Virus record (IMG/VR): IMGVR_UViG_3300027513_000042
Span: 1 to 26,311 of that record
Origin: a virus
Length of the DNA: 26,311 bases
Reading direction: 5' to 3' (one strand)
Position numbers and translations under genes: made by a program. The notes beneath the pieces are model-generated. The model was not told where the DNA came from. It saw only the letters and a list, made by a program, of their open reading frames with translations, and did not search any database. Shown here piece after piece: positions 5,496 through 10,431 of the stretch. Numbering within the stretch: the first letter of the stretch is position 1; the number at the start of each line of letters is the position of its first letter.

Positions 5496-5929
5496 TGGCT
5501 TGCCTTCATTGCGGTGTCGGGCAGGACGATGCTGGCAGGCTCCACCGACACCCGGTACAGGCCCGCGTTCCAGTCCAGCCCCAGCGCCGCCACGGCGGCA
5601 GGGTCGAGGTCGACGAGGCGCAGCTGCTCGCCGTTCGGTCCCAGTCGCTGGTAGCAGTCGCAGAACATGGTCGGGGTCACGATGATGTTCTGCCCGGTGT
5701 CCAGCGCCGTGACTTGGATGGGGGCGCAGTCGGTCCACGGGTACTCGCAATCGTTGCGCGCCACGCCCGGACCGGGCCACCTCGAGGCGATGCCCTCGCC
5801 GTATCGGACGCAGCCCACCAGGCCGGAGGGCGAGTGTTCGGTGACGGGGTACGGCTTGCAGCCATCGTCAGCCCGGGCGGGACCCGCGCACAGGAGCAGT
5901 AGGACGACGACCAGGATGGCGCGGGTCAC
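5492..5929 (-). CDS. Exported double-psi beta-barrel (RlpA/barwin-like) protein
   Basis: 145 aa. GTG at 5929 overlaps the upstream stop (GTGA) and puts a signal peptide exactly at the N-terminus: one arginine, a Leu/Val core (ILVVVLLLLCAG) and a likely cut after ARA at about residue 20. The mature part shows the RlpA-type order: GEGIASRW (45-51), IQVTALDTGQNIIVTP (71-86), then RLVDLDPAAVAALGL (104-118) and GLYRVSVEP. These match the beta strands and IDLS-helix of double-psi barrels. The usual catalytic aspartate region is replaced by FCDCY, and seven cysteines suggest disulfides. It probably acts outside the membrane on the cell wall. Fold moderately sure, role unknown. Confidence 0.6.
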   Translation of the reverse strand: MTRAILVVVLLLLCAGPARADDGCKPYPVTEHSPSGLVGCVRYGEGIASRWPGPGVARNDCEYPWTDCAPIQVTALDTGQNIIVTPTMFCDCYQRLGPNGEQLRLVDLDPAAVAALGLDWNAGLYRVSVEPASIVLPDTAMKASQ

Positions 5930-6456
5930 GTCGGCGCCTCCACCGGGAAGCACACCATGCAGCTGCGCCCATGCCGGCCGTCGTGGAGTCCCTTGCCACG
6001 CCAGCCCATGTACGTGGCGGGTGGATACGTTCCATCCGGTGCGCGTGACGGCGCACCGTCTCCGCTATTGTCACCGCTACCGCCTCCGCTATACGGTACC
6101 GTTACGGTCCCCACCGTAACGGTAGGCGTATCGGTCGGCGTAACGTCCTTACGGCGGGACCGTAACCGCTTCATGCGCTCCGATACGGTGACATCGCCTT
6201 CCTGCCACTCGTCCCAGCCGTCGACGTACAGCGCACCGGACGCCAGTTCGATGAGGTCGCCGTGCTGAATCAGGTACGGAATCCACCTGGAACGACGCTC
6301 CAGCAGCACCGAAAGTAGCCGGCGATTGCGGAATCTGCCACGCTTTGGCTGCTGTTCTGCGTGCATCAGGCACTCGAAGAAGGCCCGAAAGGCACCGTCG
6401 GGGTACTCGGACTTGCGGTCAACGGCGTTCGGATCGAGCCGAAGATACGACCTCAT
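5926..6456 (-). CDS. Putative replication-type DNA-binding protein
   Basis: 176 aa, ATG at 6456 with GAGGGTG upstream and ATGA overlap with the preceding stop. The N-terminal 95 residues (MRSYLRLDP, YPDGAFRAFFECLMHAEQQP, RFRNRRLLSVLLERRSRWIP, YVDGWDEWQEGD) form a basic, probably winged-helix domain common to phage proteins in the replication region. A basic stretch (SERMKRLRSRRKDV) follows, then a Thr/Val/Gly linker. A C-terminal piece with MGWRGKGLHDG, a lone CMVC and RHGRSC could bind zinc. The linker DNA holds a perfect 12-bp inverted repeat, as in initiators that carry their own origin (lambda O). Initiator function is inferred. Confidence 0.55.
   Translation of the reverse strand: MRSYLRLDPNAVDRKSEYPDGAFRAFFECLMHAEQQPKRGRFRNRRLLSVLLERRSRWIPYLIQHGDLIELASGALYVDGWDEWQEGDVTVSERMKRLRSRRKDVTPTDTPTVTVGTVTVPYSGGGSGDNSGDGAPSRAPDGTYPPATYMGWRGKGLHDGRHGRSCMVCFPVEAPT
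6097..6124. repeat. Perfect 12-bp inverted repeat inside replication-type gene
   Basis: TACCGTTACGGT, a CCCC loop, then ACCGTAACGGTA. Related half-sites recur nearby: TTACGG at 6149-6154, CCGTAA at 6160-6165, and TACGGT at 6092-6097 and 6184-6189. The arms also encode the Thr-Val repeats of the linker. It could be a replication origin element, an RNA hairpin, or both. Confidence 0.75.
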
Positions 6457-6554
6457 GGCACCCTCACAGCACAGCTCGTGCACACCGAGGCAGTGATGGA
6501 GTCGTGATACCGACGCGGCGTACGTTCGATATCGAAGAGCCGCTGCTGGGTCAT
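6453..6554 (-). CDS. 33-aa protein with CxxC
   Basis: ATG at 6554 and the stop both sit in ATGA overlaps with the neighbouring genes. The peptide is MTQQRLFDIERTPRR followed by YHDSITASVCTSCAVRVP. One CxxC motif may contribute to a dimeric metal site. Its reality rests on the two coupled junctions. Function unknown. Confidence 0.55.
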   Translation of the reverse strand: MTQQRLFDIERTPRRYHDSITASVCTSCAVRVP

Positions 6555-6787
6555 GCGTCCATCTCGGAGTACGTACGTAGTCGCAGCAGGTTGGCCGTGT
6601 GCAGCTCCACCAGCAGGCGCTCGGCACGGTCCAGCACGTCCAGCGGCACCACATCGAGGGCGGTGAACTCGCGGACCAGCACCTCCATGCCGCGCACCAA
6701 TGCCTCGGCCTGCTGGCGCTTGGCTTCAACCCTGTCGTGGTACGGGTGGCGGTAGTCCAGGCTGACCCGGACGGCGGGAGCCTTCAT
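6551..6787 (-). CDS. Small helical protein (78 aa), unknown
   Basis: ATG at 6787 overlaps the upstream stop (ATGA) and the stop overlaps the next ATG. After an N-terminal strand-like part (APAVRVSLDYRHPYHD), residues 20-73 are predicted to be helical with heptad-like Leu/Val spacing (QAEALVRGMEVLVREF, LDVLDRAERLLVELHTANLL), suggesting a coiled coil and dimerisation. No known family. Confidence 0.6.
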   Translation of the reverse strand: MKAPAVRVSLDYRHPYHDRVEAKRQQAEALVRGMEVLVREFTALDVVPLDVLDRAERLLVELHTANLLRLRTYSEMDA

Positions 6788-6981
6788 GCGGGCACCTCAT
6801 CCTCGGGCCATGTGTAACCCGCGTACGAGCCTCGTTCAATCGCCGCGACCCCATCGGCGTACGTCTGGCGGGCACGCCGAATCATCTTGGGTGTCGCCTG
6901 CCCTAGTTCTACCGCGCGCAGCGTGTCGTCGAGCATCGCGGCGAAGTGATACGGGTCGGGATCGCGAGGCCATTCGGTCAT
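6784..6981 (-). CDS. Small acidic helical protein (65 aa), unknown
   Basis: ATG at 6981 overlaps the HNH stop (ATGA). The peptide starts MTEWPRDPDPYHFAAMLDDT and is mostly helical with a TYADGVAAIERG segment. It is coupled at both ends. A longer frame reaching 7440 is an overlap with the HNH gene and is not used. No recognisable domain. Confidence 0.6.
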   Translation of the reverse strand: MTEWPRDPDPYHFAAMLDDTLRAVELGQATPKMIRRARQTYADGVAAIERGSYAGYTWPEDEVPA

Positions 6982-7262
6982 GCGAGGAACCCCTTGCGCT
7001 TGGCCTCGGCCGGGTTCTCGTGCAGGTATGCATGGCAGATGCGGTGCACGGCCACCAGGTTGCTCGCCACGTCCTTGCCGCCCTGCGAGCGCCGGATGAC
7101 GTGATGGCAGTCCAGTCGACCGCCGTGGACGCCGCACCATACGCACGTCCCCTCGGCCTCGCGGATGACCTCGGCGCGGATGCGCCAGTCGATGACGTGG
7201 GGCTTGGACTTCATGCGCTGCCGTTGGCGCACCGTCATGGGCGGCTTGGGGGCGGCAGTCAT
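6978..7262 (-). CDS. HNH endonuclease
   Basis: 94 aa, starting MTAAPKPPMTVRQRQRMKSK at an ATG that overlaps the upstream stop (ATGA). The zinc-HNH domain covers about residues 30-82: C40-V-W-C43, then LDCHH with H53 and H54, N68 in SNLVAVH, and C76-H77 with H81. All expected HNH metal and catalytic residues are present, so an active nicking nuclease is likely. Its place in the replication block, between a winged-helix gene and small genes, suggests recombination or a homing role rather than packaging; the left-edge HNH is the better packaging candidate. Confidence 0.85.
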   Translation of the reverse strand: MTAAPKPPMTVRQRQRMKSKPHVIDWRIRAEVIREAEGTCVWCGVHGGRLDCHHVIRRSQGGKDVASNLVAVHRICHAYLHENPAEAKRKGFLA

Positions 7263-7486
7263 ATCGCCCACGCGGCCAGCTGCTCATCCTCGTGCGGCAG
7301 GCGATACTCCGGCACACGGGTGCCACGTACGTACCGCTTCTCCCATGCGTAGCCGTGGTCGTGCGCCAGCTCATGCAGGCGTGCCCCGTATCGGGTGCCG
7401 GCCACCTCGAACAGGCGGTTGCCGCTGACCCACTCGCCACGGTGGACGCGCAGGAACGCCGCTAGGCGGGCTGTCGACGGCTTCAT
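7259..7486 (-). CDS. Winged-helix DNA-binding protein (75 aa)
   Basis: ATG at 7486 and the stop are both in ATGA overlaps. The order is MKPSTARLAAFLRVHRGEWV (first helix), SGNRLFEVAG (second helix), TRYGARLHELAHDHGY (recognition helix) and a wing ending VPEYRLP. This matches small winged-helix proteins widespread in actinophage and related genomes, usually of unknown target. It may regulate or assist the adjacent recombination genes. Confidence 0.7.
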   Translation of the reverse strand: MKPSTARLAAFLRVHRGEWVSGNRLFEVAGTRYGARLHELAHDHGYAWEKRYVRGTRVPEYRLPHEDEQLAAWAI

Positions 7487-8349
7487 GGCTTCACCCCCTG
7501 CTTCTGCCAGTAGGCGCGCGCTGCGGCCCTCTCAGTGGCTCCCAGCGCCTTGTATTCGTCGGTCCCTGCCTTCGGTGGCAGGAGTTCCCCGCCCGACGCG
7601 GCCAGCACGTCCTCGAGGGTGGGTTGTGCCGGCTCCGGCGGTGGGGGGGAGGCCGCCGCCGGAGCCGTAGGCCCATCGGAACCGGACAAGACCGGGCTGC
7701 CCTCCGACTGGACCGTATCTGCGGGGAAGGCGGGGACCGAGCGACCCGCCTCCCCCTCGCCAGACGACGTGGGCACGCCCGCGCCTGGCGTTGTCATGCG
7801 CGCGATCATCTCTCGCAGCTGGTCGGCGGTGGCATGCTCCCCGACGGGAACGCCCACCGCATTCGCCAGCAGCGTCATGCGCGAATAGGTGATGCCGGGG
7901 ATTGCCAGCAGCTCGTCGAGCAGTTGCTGCTCCTCGGCGCTGCGCTGCGGAGCAGGGCGGGTCGTGGCAGGCTGGTGAGCCGTACGCCTCCCAGCGGCCG
8001 GTGCCCGCTCGCCGCCCTGCTCCTGCTTATTGCGGACTTCCTCGCGTGAGGATAGCCCGCGCTTGACCTCGAATCCTAGTGCCGCGATGGCCCGCCCCCA
8101 TGCCGATGTCTCGGCGTTCTCAATCTCGGAGCCGCGCGTGAACGGCGTGGAGCCGGGGATGTTCAGCGACGAGTGGCCGATGCCAGGGCGCAGGTCGTCG
8201 GCGCTGCGGTAGGCGTATGCCTTGACCGTCACGCGGTCCGGGGTCAGCTCGACGATGTCGGACTGAAGCGAGCCGTCCGGGTACGTGGCGTAGAACGCCT
8301 CGACCCGCTCGGCAACGGGGACGTAGTCGTCCATCTTGAAGTCGGTCAT
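7483..8349 (-). CDS. Putative single-strand annealing / recombination protein
   Basis: 288 aa, ATG at 8349 in an ATGA overlap. The N-terminal domain (1-105) contains RVTVKAYAYRS, GHSSLNIPGSTPFTRGSE and the strongly patterned IENAETSAWGRAIAALGFEV (77-95). A TSA.GRAxAxLG helix in a small alpha/beta domain is shared with several phage ssDNA-annealing (Erf/Sak-type) families, so annealing activity is a reasonable guess. A helical segment (140-188) resembles a tether, followed by a long Pro/Ser/Gly linker and a C-terminal mini-domain (YKALGATERAAARAYWQKQG). The middle resembles a three-helix module rather than an OB fold. Function is inferred. Confidence 0.5.
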   Translation of the reverse strand: MTDFKMDDYVPVAERVEAFYATYPDGSLQSDIVELTPDRVTVKAYAYRSADDLRPGIGHSSLNIPGSTPFTRGSEIENAETSAWGRAIAALGFEVKRGLSSREEVRNKQEQGGERAPAAGRRTAHQPATTRPAPQRSAEEQQLLDELLAIPGITYSRMTLLANAVGVPVGEHATADQLREMIARMTTPGAGVPTSSGEGEAGRSVPAFPADTVQSEGSPVLSGSDGPTAPAAASPPPPEPAQPTLEDVLAASGGELLPPKAGTDEYKALGATERAAARAYWQKQGVKP

Positions 8350-8837
8350 CGGGTAGCCTCCCTCACGGCCAGCGACAGCCTGCGAGCTTCCTCGCGGCGC
8401 CAGCCCTTCTCGTTGAGTTGGCGGTACAGGTCGATGGCGTTCTGCCCGCCGAGTTGCACGTCAGTGGCGAGTGCCAGCACGTCAATCTCAAGATGGGCAG
8501 GCACGCGGTGGACGTAGCCGTTGTATCGCTCATCCCTGCTGAGTTCGGCCATGCCCTCTTGGACGGTCACGTCCTCCCAGTTCTCCCGCGCGTTGCAGGG
8601 GTAGGACGGGTCCACGGCGGTCGACTTGACGGTGAGCGGCCCGAGTGCCTTCAGCCCCTGGCGCTCCATGCCCACGATGATGTCGTCACGGTTGGCCTTC
8701 AGTGCACGGTCGATGCGGAGCCGCACCTGTTGCAGGACGGCGTACGCGGCGGCGCGTTCGTCGAGCGTGACGGATGAATCGCCGAGGATGGCGAGCAATG
8801 CTTCATCGCGGTCGATACGAGTGAGGTCCGTAGTCAT
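8346..8837 (-). CDS. Hypothetical protein of recombination block (163 aa)
   Basis: ATG at 8837 is in an ATGA overlap, and the stop overlaps the putative annealing protein start. Residues 1-60 form a long helix pair (DERAAAYAVLQQVRLRIDRA). The centre holds LGPLTVKSTAVDPSYPCNAR and YVHRVPAHLEIDVLA, and the C-terminus is a basic helix (EARRLSLAVREATR). It is directly upstream of and coupled to the annealing-type protein, as partner nuclease or accessory genes often are, but it shows no nuclease motif. Not recognised. Confidence 0.55.
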   Translation of the reverse strand: MTTDLTRIDRDEALLAILGDSSVTLDERAAAYAVLQQVRLRIDRALKANRDDIIVGMERQGLKALGPLTVKSTAVDPSYPCNARENWEDVTVQEGMAELSRDERYNGYVHRVPAHLEIDVLALATDVQLGGQNAIDLYRQLNEKGWRREEARRLSLAVREATR

Positions 8838-9079
8838 CGCAACCCCGCCCACGTCGTCCACTCGTCGAACGTAGCCTCGACCGGGTTCAGCACCTCGGCC
8901 TTGATGGGCGTCCACTCCGGGTGATCCTCGCGTGCCTGGTTCTGCGCGTCGCGTGGTCCCATGGCAGCGGCGACCGTGACCCATATGCGGCCCTCGTCGT
9001 CCCCTTCCATGAGGACGCGGTAGCGGTGCAGGGAGTAGTCCGAGTCGGCGCCGTTCAACGGCTGATGTCGTCCGCTCAT
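8834..9079 (-). CDS. Small protein (81 aa), unknown
   Basis: ATG at 9079 and the stop are in ATGA overlaps. The product starts MSGRHQPLNGADSDYSLHRY and contains EGDDEGRIWVTVAAAMGPRD and EATFDEWTTWAGLR. The predicted alternation of strands and one helix suggests a small alpha/beta fold, similar to short phage proteins that carry a repeated strand with an RDAQxxA helix. No function assigned. Confidence 0.55.
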   Translation of the reverse strand: MSGRHQPLNGADSDYSLHRYRVLMEGDDEGRIWVTVAAAMGPRDAQNQAREDHPEWTPIKAEVLNPVEATFDEWTTWAGLR

Positions 9080-9285
9080 GCGAACGGCTCCGACCCGTAG
9101 CGTTCCTTCCACAGAGTTCGACATGTGGGGCACACGTCCTCCTCTTCACGGGCAGGTCCGAGGCGCCAGCCATAGTTGCCCGCAGCTCGGACAAGTTCTG
9201 CGGAAGTCCTCCACGGTCCCAATGTTTCCTCGCAATCAGGACTGAGATTGAGGTCGCAAGTGACCTCCCAATACGTGGCCCTCAC
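9076..9285 (-). CDS. Zinc-ribbon-like small protein (69 aa)
   Basis: GTG at 9285 overlaps the upstream stop (GTGA); the TGA overlaps the next ATG. It opens VRATYWEVTCDLNLSPDCEE (C10, C18) and closes with EEEDVCPTCRTLWKER (C52, C55), a likely four-cysteine zinc site separated by a helix (SAELVRAAGNYGWRLGP). Proteins of this pattern occur in many phages of high-GC hosts. The role is unknown; zinc binding is inferred from spacing. Confidence 0.65.
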   Translation of the reverse strand: MRATYWEVTCDLNLSPDCEETLGPWRTSAELVRAAGNYGWRLGPAREEEDVCPTCRTLWKERYGSEPFA

Positions 9286-9494
9286 GTCGCGTACCCCGCC
9301 ACGGCGATGACGAGGGCGTATCCCGCCACGACCAGCAGCAGGGCCACGGCGAGGGCACGCCAGAAGTCGCCGGGTGTCTCGTCGGGTTGGGTCACGGGGA
9401 ACCTCCGATGCGGCTGGCCGCAGGTGTTGCAGCCCAGCCACTGCTCGCCGCGTCGCTTGGCTGCGGTGGCGTAGCCGCCGTGTGAGCCTCGCAT
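9282..9494 (-). CDS. Small protein with CxxC knuckle and transmembrane helix
   Basis: 70 aa, ATG at 9494, four bases after the preceding stop. It begins MRGSHGGYATAAKRRGEQWL and has GCNTCGQPHRRFP, a single knuckle. From about residue 45 to 67 it is one hydrophobic helix (FWRALAVALLLVVAGYALVI). It is probably membrane-anchored with the metal knuckle in the cytoplasm. The reading frame continues upstream to 9659 but only by overlapping the next gene out of phase. Confidence 0.55.
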   Translation of the reverse strand: MRGSHGGYATAAKRRGEQWLGCNTCGQPHRRFPVTQPDETPGDFWRALAVALLLVVAGYALVIAVAGYAT

Positions 9495-9498
9495 GCAG

Positions 9499-9696
9499 CT
9501 ATTCACGGCCAGCCTCGCGGGCGCAGCGCCCGATGAGTGTGATGCCAGCGTCGGGAGCCTGCCCTGCCGCCCAACAGCGGTTGGCGGGGGTCGCGTCGAA
9601 CCCGACCACGACGGTGATGATGAGCGGCATGACGATGAGTCCGGCGACGACGACGACACCGCCCACGAATGCGAAGAATGCGGCTAATGGTGTCAT
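9499..9696 (-). CDS. Small membrane protein (65 aa)
   Basis: ATG at 9696 preceded by AAGGGG, a clear ribosome site. Residues 3-32 form one long or two short hydrophobic segments (MTPLAAFFAFVGGVVVVAGL then IVMPLIITVVV). The tail is polar with two cysteines (NRCWAAGQAP, IGRCAREAGRE). It is the second gene of the early block, after the HTH regulator. No family recognised; a superinfection-exclusion or similar membrane role is possible but untested. Confidence 0.6.
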   Translation of the reverse strand: MTPLAAFFAFVGGVVVVAGLIVMPLIITVVVGFDATPANRCWAAGQAPDAGITLIGRCAREAGRE

Positions 9697-9759
9697 GCTA
9701 TTGTTCCCCTTCTGGAGCCCCTGCCTAGCGTTCACGCGCTGTGATGGCGGGGGCTTCGG

Positions 9760-9939
9760 CTATGCGATCTCGACAGACCGCTTGACGGTGATGTTGCGGG
9801 TCCGCATCCAATACAGGATGGTCCCGCGCTGCACGCGCAGCAGTTCCGCAGCGCGCGTCGGCGAGCCATCGGCAGCGATGAGCGCCCGCCGAACGATCTC
9901 CTCGGACAGGCCAGCGTGGACGGGAGGCTTGCGAGTCAT
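9760..9939 (-). CDS. Fis-type helix-turn-helix regulator, first gene of early block
   Basis: 59 aa. Residues 12-50 form a three-helix HTH of the Fis/NtrC C-terminal type: SEEIVRRALIAADGSPTRAA, then ELLRVQRGTILYWMRTRNI, matching the usual G-x-x-x-AA-x-LL-x-V-x-R-x-T pattern. The ATG at 9939 is fixed by the promoter, whose -10 box ends seven bases upstream, so the mRNA is probably leaderless. A 8-bp-arm palindrome overlaps that -10 box, which suggests the protein represses its own operon. Downstream, 63 bases separate it from the next gene. The DNA-binding fold is likely; autoregulation is inferred. Confidence 0.7.
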   Translation of the reverse strand: MTRKPPVHAGLSEEIVRRALIAADGSPTRAAELLRVQRGTILYWMRTRNITVKRSVEIA

Positions 9940-9941
9940 GC

Positions 9942-9959
9942 CGCGTACTCTAGTACGCG
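9942..9959. promoter_or_regulatory. Palindromic operator over the early -10 box
   Basis: CGCGTACT, CT, AGTACGCG: perfect 8-bp arms with a 2-base centre. It covers the whole -10 box (9952-9947) and the start region of the leftward early promoter. A dimer bound here would block RNA polymerase. The HTH protein encoded immediately downstream is the obvious candidate ligand. Confidence 0.65.
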
Positions 9960-9976
9960 CGCATATGGCGTGTCAA
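9947..9976 (-). promoter_or_regulatory. Leftward early promoter (TTGACA, 18 bp, TAGAGT)
   Basis: On the minus strand a consensus -35 TTGACA (9976-9971) is followed after 18 bases by TAGAGT (9952-9947). Seven bases then lead to the ATG at 9939. It is the best -35/-10 pair I can see in the window. It stands between the last tail gene and the regulator and would drive the block from 9939 to 2661. Confidence 0.8.
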
Positions 9977-10011
9977 CCCCCGCCCCGCGTTGTGGCTGGC
10001 GATCCCGCGGC

Positions 10012-10431
10012 TCATGCGGGCGACCAGTAACCCGTCACGGTCAGCACGTAGGTGATCGTATTGGCGGTCCGGTTGACGGTATAGTACAGCTTCGACCCAC
10101 TTGACTGTTGCACCTTGCAGGTAAACGCCGCGTCCAGCGTGACGCCCGAGGCGATGCCAGCACGAGCAATAGCCGCCTCCTCGCCGTCGTTGTTGCCGTG
10201 CCACACCGCGAACCAGTTGCCGTTGTTCGGTGCCGCGTTGACGTTGATCTGGATGATTCCGGTCGCCAGCACGGCATCGGCAGGCACGGCCGCGATGGCG
10301 GGAGTCAAGGTACGCGCCACGGTGGACGTAGTGCTGGTGTTGAGGACCACTTCCTCGGGACTGACCGCCGTCCAGAACAGTCCGCCGGCTCCGGTTAGCC
10401 CGCTATGGTCAATGGCTGAGTGCTGAACCAC
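10012..10431 (-). CDS. Minor virion protein downstream of tail tip (139 aa)
   Basis: GTG at 10431 directly abuts the tail-tip stop, with GGAG seven bases upstream. The sequence is beta-rich, with Thr/Ser/Asn-rich strands (LNTSTTSTVARTLTPAIAAV, VLATGIIQINVNAAPNNG) and a terminal TYVLTVTGYWSPA. The composition and position right after the tail spike fit a small adhesin or head/tail decoration beta-sandwich. It is the last gene of the structural block. No signature residues for an enzyme. Confidence 0.55.
   Translation of the reverse strand: MVQHSAIDHSGLTGAGGLFWTAVSPEEVVLNTSTTSTVARTLTPAIAAVPADAVLATGIIQINVNAAPNNGNWFAVWHGNNDGEEAAIARAGIASGVTLDAAFTCKVQQSSGSKLYYTVNRTANTITYVLTVTGYWSPA

Noticed and set aside
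9950-10011. Short frame (about 21 codons) overlapping the last tail gene stop as ATGA
   Set aside because: It runs through the TTGACA/TAGAGT promoter and operator; the regulatory reading explains the bases better.
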